DNA of 6,492 nt. Source: Pseudomonadota bacterium (GTDB lineage Bacteria; Pseudomonadota; Alphaproteobacteria; Rhizobiales; Kaistiaceae). The DNA lies in assembly GCA_023391905.1 (NCBI GenBank), contig JAEWAD010000124.1, positions 1-6,492 on the forward strand. The letters run 5' to 3'. This document shows, piece by piece, positions 1-6,304 of the stretch; position 1 is the stretch's first letter; each line of letters opens with the position of its first letter. The translations under genes were made by a program, and so were the position numbers. The notes under the pieces were generated by a model. It was not told the origin of the DNA. It searched no databases and was given only the letters and a program-made list of their open reading frames with translations.

Positions 1-37
1 GGGGGCCGTCCCCCCCCCCCCCCCCCCCCCCCCCCCC
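1..37. other. Homopolymer C run at sequence edge, probable assembly or read artefact
   Basis: Positions 10-37 are 28 consecutive C (28 G on the coding strand of pdxJ). The reading frame of pdxJ is perfectly family-like up to about position 38, where the conserved protein should continue with a Gly-Ile-x-Val-Ser-Leu-Phe-Ile type strand. Instead it enters polyglycine. Read in the pdxJ direction this is a good read followed by a string of G, the pattern produced when signal is lost in two-colour sequencing chemistry. Positions 1-9 are too short to interpret. I infer an error rather than a real tract. Confidence 0.75.
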
Positions 38-423
38 GCCGCGCCCAGCTCCGCCACCATCGGACGAAGGTGCTCCATCTGGCCGGCGGCGTCGAGGCCG
101 CCCTCGGTGGTGCGCTCCTCGCGCCGCTCCGGCACGATGCAGGCCGCGTGCGGCCGATGCCGCAGCGCGATCTCCACCATCTCGCGCGTCGCGGCCATCT
201 CGAAATTGAGCGGCAGCGCGATCTCGGCGCGCAGGCGCTCGATGTCGCTGTCGATGATGTGGCGGCGATCCTCGCGCAGATGCGCCGTGATCCCGTCGGC
301 GCCGGCCTGGGCGGCGAGATGGGCGGCCCGCACCGGATCGGGATGGAAGCCGCCGCGCGCGTTCCGCACGGTCGCGACGTGGTCGACATTGACACCGAGA
401 CGGAGTTCGTTGCGGACAGTCAC
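1..423 (-). CDS. pdxJ: Pyridoxine 5'-phosphate synthase PdxJ, N-terminal part (runs off the left edge)
   Basis: PdxJ condenses 1-deoxy-D-xylulose 5-phosphate with 3-amino-2-oxopropyl phosphate to form pyridoxine 5'-phosphate, the last step of the DXP-dependent vitamin B6 pathway in the cytosol. About 130 residues can be read. They include the family signature VNVDHVATVRNARGG near residues 11-25, HLREDRRHI around 48-56 with the His matching the active-site His45 of E. coli, NFEMA around 73-77 with the catalytic-type Glu, and ERTTEGGLD near 103-111. The chosen start is GTG at 421-423, giving MTVRNELRLG, preceded seven bases upstream by AAAGGA. It begins 16 bases after the DUF2062 stop, so it is likely translated from the same mRNA. 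The rest of the roughly 240-residue protein is missing: the reliable sequence ends near position 38, where a homopolymer run replaces it. Confidence 0.93.
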   Translation of the reverse strand, partial: MTVRNELRLGVNVDHVATVRNARGGFHPDPVRAAHLAAQAGADGITAHLREDRRHIIDSDIERLRAEIALPLNFEMAATREMVEIALRHRPHAACIVPERREERTTEGGLDAAGQMEHLRPMVAELGAAGGGGGGGGGTAP

Positions 424-430
424 GACGTGA

Positions 431-436
431 TCCTTT
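431..436 (-). promoter_or_regulatory. Ribosome binding site of pdxJ supporting a GTG start
   Basis: On the minus strand AAAGGA lies seven bases before the GTG at 421-423. No ATG in this frame lies nearby, and the protein reading begins exactly as PdxJ proteins do, so this site decides for the GTG start. Confidence 0.6.
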
Positions 437-439
437 CAC

Positions 440-1015
440 TCAATGCCGGCTGCGATCGTGCAGCGCGCCGCGGCGCATGGCGAATCGTTGCCGCCGCGAC
501 GTCTGGAAACCCTGCGCCGCGATATAGACCAGAACATAGGAGATCGCACCCAGCAGCAAGGCGATCGGAACGGCGCCGACCAGCATCGGTTCGAGGATCG
601 GCCAGATCTCGCGCCAGGATTCGGTCAGCAGTTTGTGCGCGAGGTGGTCGAGATCGACCGGCTCGGGACGGCGCCCGAACCAGCCGAGGATGAGGCTCCC
701 GGTTTCGAACGTGCCCAGCCAGATGAACGGGAAGGTGAGCGGGTTGCCCAGAGAGGTGCCGAGCACGGCCGCCAGCACGTTGCCGCGCACGAGGAATGCG
801 ACGACGAAGCAGAGCAGGTAGTGGAAACCGAGGAACGGCGTCATCGCCAGCGCGACGCCCGCCGAGAAGCCCGCCGCGATCGAGTGCGGCGAGCCCGAAA
901 GCCGCATCAGCCGCTTCTGGTAGTAGCGCGACGTTCGCGCCCACCCTCCCCTTGGCCAGACCAACTGGACCAGCTTCTGGTGCGGCTTCAGGGGACGGCG
1001 GCGACGAAAAAGCAT
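440..1015 (-). CDS. DUF2062 family integral membrane protein
   Basis: The product has 191 residues and belongs to the DUF2062 family, whose biochemical role is unknown. A basic N-terminus (residues 1-40, RRRR near the start) is followed by hydrophobic segments at roughly 45-76, 79-112 and 139-168, so it should sit in the inner membrane. The conserved family core is visible: SIAAGFSAGVALAMTPF around 45-61 and GNPLTFPFIW around 90-99. The C-terminus is short and basic. It lies between pyrE and pdxJ, 34 bases after the pyrE stop and 16 bases before pdxJ, a position this family commonly occupies in rhizobial genomes. The ATG at 1013-1015 has no strong Shine-Dalgarno sequence, which suggests translation depends on the upstream gene. 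Nothing indicates damage. Family membership is clear; function is not. Confidence 0.88.
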   Translation of the reverse strand: MLFRRRRPLKPHQKLVQLVWPRGGWARTSRYYQKRLMRLSGSPHSIAAGFSAGVALAMTPFLGFHYLLCFVVAFLVRGNVLAAVLGTSLGNPLTFPFIWLGTFETGSLILGWFGRRPEPVDLDHLAHKLLTESWREIWPILEPMLVGAVPIALLLGAISYVLVYIAAQGFQTSRRQRFAMRRGALHDRSRH

Positions 1016-1049
1016 GTCCGCTTGCGACGGCGCTCGGGGCGCGGTTCCC

Positions 1050-1625
1050 TCAGAGGCTGCGGCTGCCCGGCTTGACGGGTGGAATGGCGGCCAGTTCCGG
1101 CGGCAGCTGGTCGGCCGGGTAGGCCGGCACCTTGTAGCGCGTGAGCGAGATCAGCGGGACGCCCACCTCGGCCTCGCCGTCGGAACGGTCGATCAGGCAA
1201 GCGGCGGCCACGACATTGCCGCCGATGCCACGGATCGCGCTGATCGTCTCGCGGATCGACAGGCCCGTGCTGACGATATCCTCGACGACGATGATGCGGG
1301 CGTTTTCAGGCAGCTCGAAGCGGCGCAGGCGAAACTCGCCCTGCTCGCGCTCGACCCACATGGCGGGAACGCCAAGATGGCGGGCCGTCTCGTAGCCGGG
1401 GATCAGGCCACCCAGCGCCGGCGACACGATCAGGTCGAACTCGATGCCCTCGGCGCGGATGCGCTCGGCGAGCGCCTTGCAGAGGCGCTCGGTCCGATCC
1501 GGATACATGAAGACGCGCGCCTTCTGCAGGAAGATCGGGCTGCGCAGGCCGGAACTCAGGATGAAATGCCCCTCGAGAAGTGCGCCGGACGCGCGGAAAA
1601 CGTCGAGGATTTCGGCTTGGTTCAT
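1050..1625 (-). CDS. pyrE: Orotate phosphoribosyltransferase
   Basis: PyrE transfers ribose 5-phosphate from PRPP to orotate, making orotidine 5'-monophosphate in de novo UMP synthesis (cytosol). The 191-residue protein shows the type I phosphoribosyltransferase PRPP loop IIVVEDIVSTGLS at residues 111-123, with the Glu-Asp pair that binds ribose hydroxyls and Mg, and an N-terminal substrate region GHFILSSGLRSPIFLQKA around 19-36. The flexible catalytic loop reads VEREQGEFRLRRF near 91-103, so the Lys-rich signature of enteric PyrE is replaced by Arg; I believe this is usual for the alphaproteobacterial branch. It starts at the ATG 1623-1625, with an AGGACAGAG-like purine stretch just upstream, 34 bases after the rel stop. 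Coupling to rel in one transcript would join pyrimidine synthesis with stringent control, which is inference. Confidence 0.93.
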   Translation of the reverse strand: MNQAEILDVFRASGALLEGHFILSSGLRSPIFLQKARVFMYPDRTERLCKALAERIRAEGIEFDLIVSPALGGLIPGYETARHLGVPAMWVEREQGEFRLRRFELPENARIIVVEDIVSTGLSIRETISAIRGIGGNVVAAACLIDRSDGEAEVGVPLISLTRYKVPAYPADQLPPELAAIPPVKPGSRSL

Positions 1626-1659
1626 TCTCTGTCCTGTCCAGATCTTGCCGTCTCAGCCC

Positions 1660-3867
1660 TCAGGCGTTGACGCGGTTGGCGGCGCTGACGACGTGGCGTT
1701 CGCGCAGGTCGCTCAGAAGGCGGTTGAGGTGCTTCAGGTCCCAGACCTCGAGATCGATCAGAAGCTCCGAAAAATCGGGCGCGCTCTTCACGATCCGGAG
1801 GTTGGAGATGTTGCCGTCATTGTCGGCGATGATCTGGGCGATCTGCGCCAAGGTGCCGGGCTCGTTGATCGCCGTTACCTCGATGCGGGCCGGGAAGCGC
1901 TCGCGGTTGGCGGCGTCGATGTCCCAGCGCACGTCGAGCCAGCGATCCGGCTCGTCGTCGAACTCCTTCAGCGCCGGCGACTGGATCGGATAGATCGTGA
2001 TCCCCTCGCCCGGCGTCATGATGCCGACGATGCGGTCACCCGGCACCGCGCCCGCCTCGGGCGCGAAGCGGACAGGCATGTCACCATGCAGGCCACGGAT
2101 GGGGATTGCCGGCAATTCCGCCTGCGTCTCGCCGTTCGGAACCCGGAAGACCATGCCCGAGCCCTTCTTGAGGCCGAACCAGCCGGGCTCACCACCCGTT
2201 CCGTTACCGCCCTTCGGCACGGCCGCGCGCTCTTCCTTGTGATCGGGATAGACGGCCTTGAGGACGTTCACCGACGGGATCTCGCCGCGCCCGACCGAGG
2301 CCAGCATGTCCTCGATGTTCTGCTGCGCCAGGCGCGGCAGCGCCGCCTTGAGGCGGTCATCCGAGAAATCGCGACCGGCCCGCTCGAAGGCGCGCTCGAC
2401 GATCTTGCGGCCGAGGCCGGCATATTGCTTGCGGATCGCCGTGCGGGCGGCGCGGCGGATCGAAGCGCGCGCCTTGCCGGTGATGGCGATCGATTCCCAA
2501 GCCGGCGGCGGCACCTGCGCCTTGGAGCAGATGATCTCGACCTCGTCGCCGTTGTGCAGCTCGGTCGTCAGCGGCATCATCCGGCCGTTGATCTTGCAAC
2601 CGACGCAGGTGTCGCCGATGTCGGTATGCACCGCATAGGCGAAATCGATCGGCGTCGCGCCGCGCGGCAGCGCGATCAGGCGCCCCTTGGGCGTGAAGCA
2701 GAATACCTGGTCGTGGAAGAGCTCGAGCTTGGTGTTCTCGAGGAACTCCTCCGGCGTGTCGCCCTCGGCCAGCATCTCGACTGTTCGCCGCAGCCAGGTA
2801 TAGGCGCGGCTCTCGTCCGAGAGATTGCCGTTGCCCTTGTCCTTGTAGAGCGCATGCGCCGCGATGCCGTACTCGGCGACGTCGTTCATCTCGCGGGTGC
2901 GAATCTGCAGCTCGACGCGCTGCCGGCCGGGGCCGACCACGGTGGTGTGGATCGAGCGGTAGTCGTTCTGCTTCGGAGTCGAGATATAGTCCTTGAACCG
3001 GCCCGGCACGGTCGGCCAGGTGGTGTGCACGATGCCGAGCGCCGAGTAGCACTCGGCCATCGATCCGACGATGACGCGGAAGCCGATGATGTCGGAGAGC
3101 TGCTCGAACGAAACGGCCTTCCGCTCCATCTTGCGGAAGATCGAATAGGGGCGCTTGGTCCGGCCGAAGACCTTGGCCTGCATGCCGTGCTTTTCGAGCT
3201 TCTCGCGCAGGTCCTTCTCGATTTCCTCGATCAGGGTCTCGTTGCGGCTGCGCACTTCGGCCAGACGGTTGGTGACCGCGAGATGCGCCTCGGGATTGAC
3301 GACCGCGAAGGCGAGCTCCTCGAGCTCCTCGCGCATGTCGTGCATGCCCATGCGACCGGCCAGCGGCGCATAGATCTCCAGCGTCTCCTCGGCGATCCGG
3401 CCGCGCTTCTCCTCCGGCATGAAATGCAGCGTGCGCATGTTGTGAAGCCGGTCAGCCAGCTTCACCAGCAGCACGCGCACATCTTCGGAGATGGCGAGCA
3501 GGAGCTTGCGGAAATTCTCGGCCTGCGCGGCCTTCTTCGTCACCAGATCGAGGCGCTTGATCTTGGTCAGGCCCTCGACGAGGCGACCGATATCCTCGCC
3601 GAACATCCCATCGATTTCGGAGCGCGTGGCATCCGTGTCCTCGATGGTGTCATGCAGCAGCGCGACCGCGATGGTCGCGTCGTCGAGCTTCAGGTCCGTG
3701 AGGATGCCGGCGACTTCGAGCGGATGCGAAAAATACGGATCGCCGTTGGCACGTCGCTGCGTGCCATGCTTCTGCATGGCATACACATAGGCCTTGTTCA
3801 AAAGCCCCTCGTCGGCCTGCGGATTATACCGCTGGACACGCTCGAGGAGTTCGTATTGGCGCATCAT
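1660..3867 (-). CDS. rel: Bifunctional (p)ppGpp synthetase/hydrolase, Rel/SpoT (RSH) family
   Basis: This RSH enzyme makes (p)ppGpp from ATP and GTP/GDP and also hydrolyses it, setting the stringent response. Counting from the ATG at 3865-3867 it has 735 residues. Domains in order: HD hydrolase (about 25-175) with His48, the LHD pair His72-Asp73 and Asp139 in LADRLHN; synthetase (about 235-345) with RFKD at 290-293, the basic form found in bifunctional enzymes, and VELQIRT around 318-324; TGS (about 384-447); a helical/zinc-finger-like middle; and a C-terminal ACT domain (about 660-735). A TTG at 3913-3915 would add 16 residues, but rhizobial homologues begin MMRQYEL, so the ATG pair at 3862-3867 is preferred; GGAAA lies about eight bases upstream. 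Both catalytic sites look intact. It follows rpoZ after a 122-base structured gap and precedes pyrE by 34 bases. Confidence 0.96.
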   Translation of the reverse strand: MMRQYELLERVQRYNPQADEGLLNKAYVYAMQKHGTQRRANGDPYFSHPLEVAGILTDLKLDDATIAVALLHDTIEDTDATRSEIDGMFGEDIGRLVEGLTKIKRLDLVTKKAAQAENFRKLLLAISEDVRVLLVKLADRLHNMRTLHFMPEEKRGRIAEETLEIYAPLAGRMGMHDMREELEELAFAVVNPEAHLAVTNRLAEVRSRNETLIEEIEKDLREKLEKHGMQAKVFGRTKRPYSIFRKMERKAVSFEQLSDIIGFRVIVGSMAECYSALGIVHTTWPTVPGRFKDYISTPKQNDYRSIHTTVVGPGRQRVELQIRTREMNDVAEYGIAAHALYKDKGNGNLSDESRAYTWLRRTVEMLAEGDTPEEFLENTKLELFHDQVFCFTPKGRLIALPRGATPIDFAYAVHTDIGDTCVGCKINGRMMPLTTELHNGDEVEIICSKAQVPPPAWESIAITGKARASIRRAARTAIRKQYAGLGRKIVERAFERAGRDFSDDRLKAALPRLAQQNIEDMLASVGRGEIPSVNVLKAVYPDHKEERAAVPKGGNGTGGEPGWFGLKKGSGMVFRVPNGETQAELPAIPIRGLHGDMPVRFAPEAGAVPGDRIVGIMTPGEGITIYPIQSPALKEFDDEPDRWLDVRWDIDAANRERFPARIEVTAINEPGTLAQIAQIIADNDGNISNLRIVKSAPDFSELLIDLEVWDLKHLNRLLSDLRERHVVSAANRVNA

Positions 3868-3894
3868 GGCGCAATTTCCGAAGGCACACGAATA

Positions 3895-3989
3895 GGCCGG
3901 GCTAGACCCGGCCAAAAGGCTATCCTTTCATATAGGATAGCGAATGTGGCCAAACGACAAGTCGCTTGGCCCGAAGGCGTCGGGACGCC
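3895..3989 (-). promoter_or_regulatory. Cluster of four inverted repeats in the rpoZ-rel gap (possible RNA leader or attenuator)
   Basis: In the rpoZ-to-rel direction four hairpins follow one another. The first has arms GGCGTC/GACGCC at 3976-3989 and directly follows the rpoZ stop. The second has 11-base arms GGCCAAGCGAC and GTCGTTTGGCC at 3948-3971, with one position that pairs as G.U only in the minus-strand RNA. The third has arms GCTATCCT/AGGATAGC at 3919-3941 with a seven-base loop, followed by CTTTT. The fourth has arms GGCCGGG/CCCGGCC at 3895-3913 with a five-base loop. None ends in a classic long U tract, so a simple terminator is not clear. Partial termination, mRNA processing between rpoZ and rel, or control of rel translation are possible; the repeats are seen, the role is inferred. 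Confidence 0.6.
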
Positions 3990-4364
3990 TCAGAAATCGT
4001 CCTGCTTGTCCGGCGGAACCATGTTCTCGAGGCCGCGCAGCAGCTCTTCCTCGGACATGCGATCGAAGGCGACGCCATTGTCCTCGTCAGCCGAATCGTC
4101 CGCCAGCAGCGGCAGATCCTGCTCCGGCTCGTCAACCTCGACATACTTCTGCAGCGAGTGGATCAGATCCTCCTTGAGATCGTCCGGATGAACGGTCTCG
4201 TCGGCGATCTCGCGCAGGGCGACGACGGGGTTCTTGTCGTTATCGCGATCGATCGTCAGCGGCGAACCGCTCGCGATCATGCGGGCACGGTGGCCGGCAA
4301 GGAGCACCAGCTCGAAGCGGTTCTCGACCTTGTCGACGCAATCTTCCACGGTGACGCGCGCCAT
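3990..4364 (-). CDS. rpoZ: DNA-directed RNA polymerase omega subunit
   Basis: The omega subunit helps assemble RNA polymerase by chaperoning the beta' subunit. In E. coli its N-terminal residues also form part of ppGpp binding site 1. The 124-residue protein opens with MARVTVEDCVDKVENRFELV, which keeps the Met-Ala-Arg motif implicated in ppGpp binding, followed by the conserved helix LLAGHRARMIASG (21-33) and the NPVVALREIA region (45-54). The C-terminal half (about 75-124) is longer than in enterics and strongly acidic, as is common in alphaproteobacteria. AGGAGA sits six bases before the ATG at 4362-4364. It is the first gene of the minus-strand cluster and directly precedes rel, so the ppGpp maker and an RNA polymerase subunit linked to ppGpp sensing are neighbours. 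Confidence 0.94.
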   Translation of the reverse strand: MARVTVEDCVDKVENRFELVLLAGHRARMIASGSPLTIDRDNDKNPVVALREIADETVHPDDLKEDLIHSLQKYVEVDEPEQDLPLLADDSADEDNGVAFDRMSEEELLRGLENMVPPDKQDDF

Positions 4365-4370
4365 GTCAGG

Positions 4371-4376
4371 TCTCCT
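4371..4376 (-). promoter_or_regulatory. Ribosome binding site of rpoZ
   Basis: On the minus strand AGGAGA lies six bases before the rpoZ ATG. It is the clearest Shine-Dalgarno sequence in the window. Confidence 0.65.
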
Positions 4377-4406
4377 GTTCGGGAAAATCCGGGGTTCAAG
4401 CGCGCA

Positions 4407-4435
4407 TGAATAAGTGCGCGGCCGTTGAATTGCAA
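4407..4435 (-). promoter_or_regulatory. Candidate promoter of the rpoZ-rel cluster
   Basis: On the minus strand TTGCAA (4430-4435) is separated by 17 bases from TATTCA (4407-4412), which ends 42 bases before the rpoZ start. The spacing is ideal, but the -10 element matches only moderately. A short inverted repeat CGCGC/GCGCG (4401-4420) surrounds the -10 region. Confidence 0.4.
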
Positions 4436-4513
4436 GAGTTTATCGGCCGCAGCCACCGTGTCGCAGCGCCACGAGCCAGCCGGATCTGCCCACAAAACGG
4501 GCTCACGCGCCGT

Positions 4514-4540
4514 TTGCCGGGATCGCCCGCACGCTATATT
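4514..4540 (+). promoter_or_regulatory. Candidate promoter for the NYN-uracil-DNA glycosylase unit
   Basis: CTATATT at 4534-4540 matches the alphaproteobacterial -10 element well and lies in an otherwise GC-rich stretch. The nearest -35-like element, TTGCCG at 4514-4519, is only 14-15 bases away, shorter than ideal, so the -10 is more credible than the pair. It would leave a leader of about 85 bases before the NYN gene. Confidence 0.35.
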
Positions 4541-4566
4541 GATGGAGCATTGATTATTCGAGTCGG

Positions 4567-4587
4567 AGGAGCCCCTCACCGGCTCCT
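4567..4587 (+). promoter_or_regulatory. Inverted repeat in the leader of the NYN gene
   Basis: The arms AGGAGCC (4567-4573) and GGCTCCT (4581-4587) are perfect, with a seven-base loop. The left arm overlaps GGAGGAG (4565-4571), the only strong Shine-Dalgarno-like sequence upstream of the gene, but it lies over 60 bases from the ATG at 4633 and so is unlikely to be the gene's own ribosome binding site. It could be an operator or an RNA hairpin. Confidence 0.4.
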
Positions 4588-4632
4588 GCAATTCATACTG
4601 TCATATTCATAGTCCAGTTCCTGGGTTCCGAA

Positions 4633-5235
4633 ATGTTCGATTCACGCGAGAAGATCGCCCTCTTCATCGACGGCGCCAACCTCTACGCGGCCGCCAAGGC
4701 CCTCGCTTTCGATATCGACTACAAGAAGCTGCTGGCCGAGTTCCAGTCCAAGGGCTACCTGATGCGCGCGTACTATTACACGGCGCTGTCCGAGGACCAG
4801 GAATACTCGTCGATCCGACCGCTGATCGACTGGCTCGACTACAACGGCTACACCGTCGTAACCAAGCCGACGAAGGAATTCTTCGACGCCGCCGGACGCC
4901 GCAAGGTGAAGGGCAACATGGACATCGAGCTCGCAGTCCACGTCATGGAAGTGGCCGAGCATGTCGACCATGTCGTGCTGTTCTCCGGCGACGGCGAATT
5001 CCGCTCGCTGGTCGAGGCCGTGCAGCGCAAGGGCCGCAAGGTCTCCGTCGTCTCGACGCTCGCCACCCAGCCGCCGATGATCGCCGACGAACTGCGCCGG
5101 CAGGCCGACCATTTCATCGACCTGACCAGCCTGCAGGGCCGCATCGGGCGCGACCCGTCCGAGCGCCTTCACCGCAGCGCCGAACGGCAGCACGCGACCA
5201 CCACCTTCGAAGACGATTTCGACGACGAGATCTGA
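4633..5235 (+). CDS. NYN domain (LabA/DUF88-type) putative endoribonuclease
   Basis: The 200-residue protein is an NYN domain of the PIN-like fold, a family proposed to cleave RNA with metal bound by acidic residues; the substrate of this branch is not known to me. Conserved elements are FIDGANLY at 11-18 (Asp13, Asn16), KGNMDIELAVH at 93-103 (Asp97), LFSGDGEF at 116-123 (Asp120) and a final Asp near 163 in FIDLTSL. All the acidic positions expected for catalysis are present. Residues 170-200 form a charged tail ending in an acidic EDDFDDEI. The ATG at 4631-4635 region, precisely 4633, fits the usual start MFDxREKIALFIDG, although no Shine-Dalgarno sequence precedes it. It is divergent from rpoZ and is followed after 15 bases by a uracil-DNA glycosylase gene, so the two are probably one operon. 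Confidence 0.88.
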   Translation: MFDSREKIALFIDGANLYAAAKALAFDIDYKKLLAEFQSKGYLMRAYYYTALSEDQEYSSIRPLIDWLDYNGYTVVTKPTKEFFDAAGRRKVKGNMDIELAVHVMEVAEHVDHVVLFSGDGEFRSLVEAVQRKGRKVSVVSTLATQPPMIADELRRQADHFIDLTSLQGRIGRDPSERLHRSAERQHATTTFEDDFDDEI

Positions 5236-5250
5236 GACCGAGCCCCGCCG

Positions 5251-5901
5251 GTGACCTTGTCCTCCTCGGATCCGGGCCGCGATTGCCCGCTCTGCCCCAG
5301 GCTCGTCGCCTTCCGCGAGGAATGGCGCGGCAAGCAGCCGGACTGGAACAACGCACCCGTGCCGTCCTTCGGGACCAATGACGGACGCCTGCTGATCGTC
5401 GGCCTCGCGCCGGGGCTGCGCGGCGCCAACCGGACCGGCCGCCCGTTCACCGGCGACTATGCCGGCGACCTGCTCTACCAGACGATGATCGATTTCGGCT
5501 TTGCACGCGGGGTGTTCGAAGCCAGGCCCGACGACAGCCTGACGCCGGTCGACACGGCCGTCACCAACGCGGTGCGTTGCGTACCGCCGGAGAACAAGCC
5601 GACCACCGACGAGATCCGGACCTGCCGCCCCTTCCTGACCGCCACCCTCGCCGGCATGCCGCGACTTGTCGCTGTCGTAGCGCTCGGCAAGATCGCCCAT
5701 GACAGCGCCGTCGTCGCGCTTGGCGAGAAGATGGCGCGACACAAGTTTGGCCACGGCGCGCAACATAAGATTGGCGCACTTACCGTCTTCGACAGCTACC
5801 ACTGCTCCCGCTACAACACGAATACCGGCGTACTGACACCGGAAATGTTCCGCGCCGTGTTCGCAAGCGTCCGCGCCCACCTCGACGCCCTGCCCGGCTG
5901 A
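5251..5901 (+). CDS. Uracil-DNA glycosylase, iron-sulfur type (family 4/5-like)
   Basis: This enzyme removes uracil (or other deaminated bases in family 5) from DNA, starting base excision repair. The 216-residue protein has four cysteines placed as in 4Fe-4S glycosylases: Cys12 and Cys15 (DCPLCPRL), Cys110 (NAVRCVPPENKP) and Cys125. The active-site motif GLAPGLRGANRTGRPFTGD lies at 51-69. It has Ala where family 4 enzymes carry an acidic residue, which favours the family 5 (UdgB) type. The second motif, around 183-190, reads YHCSRYNT, with His184, where many relatives have HPS. It starts with GTG at 5251, fifteen bases after the NYN stop; only a weak purine stretch precedes it, so translation may be coupled. 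An ATG does not occur until residue 79, after the active-site motif, so GTG is needed. Confidence 0.88.
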   Translation: MTLSSSDPGRDCPLCPRLVAFREEWRGKQPDWNNAPVPSFGTNDGRLLIVGLAPGLRGANRTGRPFTGDYAGDLLYQTMIDFGFARGVFEARPDDSLTPVDTAVTNAVRCVPPENKPTTDEIRTCRPFLTATLAGMPRLVAVVALGKIAHDSAVVALGEKMARHKFGHGAQHKIGALTVFDSYHCSRYNTNTGVLTPEMFRAVFASVRAHLDALPG

Positions 5902-6156
5902 GCAGCAACGCCGCGATGTCGGCGCGACGCCAATCCATCCGCGGATCCGCCAATCAGCACAACCCGCGCCCTCCGGACCACCTGCCCGCCCGCAAAATTG
6001 GCCGCAACGGCCACATTCGCGCCCCTTCCGCGCCAACGATGCGCTCCAAATCGGGCGGTGCTGCAAATTAGCAACTAAAGCTTACAATCACCCATACATA
6101 TCGGAAGTCTGGCTGTTTTTGAGTTACGTGAATCACCTTCCCAGCTAAGTTCACCT

Positions 6157-6236
6157 GACTTTCGACGAGTGATTTGGAGAAAGTCCTGTCCGGTTCCCAT
6201 GGGGGGTTCCGGACAGCTCATTGGCTGGGGGACAGG
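6157..6236 (+). promoter_or_regulatory. Tandem, partly exclusive inverted repeats upstream of the porin gene
   Basis: GACTTTC (6157-6163) pairs with GAAAGTC (6179-6185). It is followed immediately by CTGTCCGG (6186-6193) pairing with CCGGACAG (6209-6216), whose stem can continue past a TT/TT internal loop with CCC (6196-6198) and GGG (6204-6206). A third segment GGACAGG (6230-6236) is complementary to CCTGTCC (6185-6191) and would compete with the second hairpin. The repeats are directly visible; a role as an RNA leader or operator is inferred, since the transcription start is unknown. Confidence 0.5.
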
Positions 6237-6304
6237 CCCGAGGTCGCCGTTCAAACCGCACACTCCCGCGGAATGAAACAGGTACCGGGGCAACATTCGG
6301 ATCC

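Noticed and set aside
70..693. Plus-strand frame opposite pdxJ and the DUF2062 gene
   Set aside because: Antisense shadow of pdxJ; the translated product has no recognisable motif.
2357..3052. 231-codon second minus-strand frame inside rel
   Set aside because: Same-strand, shifted frame within the conserved rel coding sequence; no frameshift is needed because rel is complete.
3913..3915. TTG as an upstream start of rel giving 16 more residues
   Set aside because: The extension does not resemble Rel N-termini, lies inside a hairpin arm, and the ATG at 3865-3867 gives the usual MMRQYEL start.
1444..4191. 915-codon open frame on the plus strand opposite rel
   Set aside because: It is the antisense shadow of the high-GC rel gene: it is rich in Arg, Leu, Asp and Ala with no recognisable domain, and it overlaps a fully conserved RSH protein plus parts of pyrE and rpoZ.
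5999..6013. Short hairpin downstream of the glycosylase gene as an intrinsic terminator
   Set aside because: The stem is six bases with a three-base loop and no T tract follows; it lies almost 100 bases after the stop.
4642..6066. 474-codon open frame on the minus strand opposite the NYN and glycosylase genes
   Set aside because: It covers two well-conserved plus-strand proteins in antisense, has shadow-like Gly/Arg/Val composition and no family resemblance. Its length follows from GC-rich codon bias.
6075..6296. 73-codon minus-strand frame in the porin upstream region
   Set aside because: No family resemblance, no ribosome binding site of note, and it covers the inverted repeats of the porin leader.
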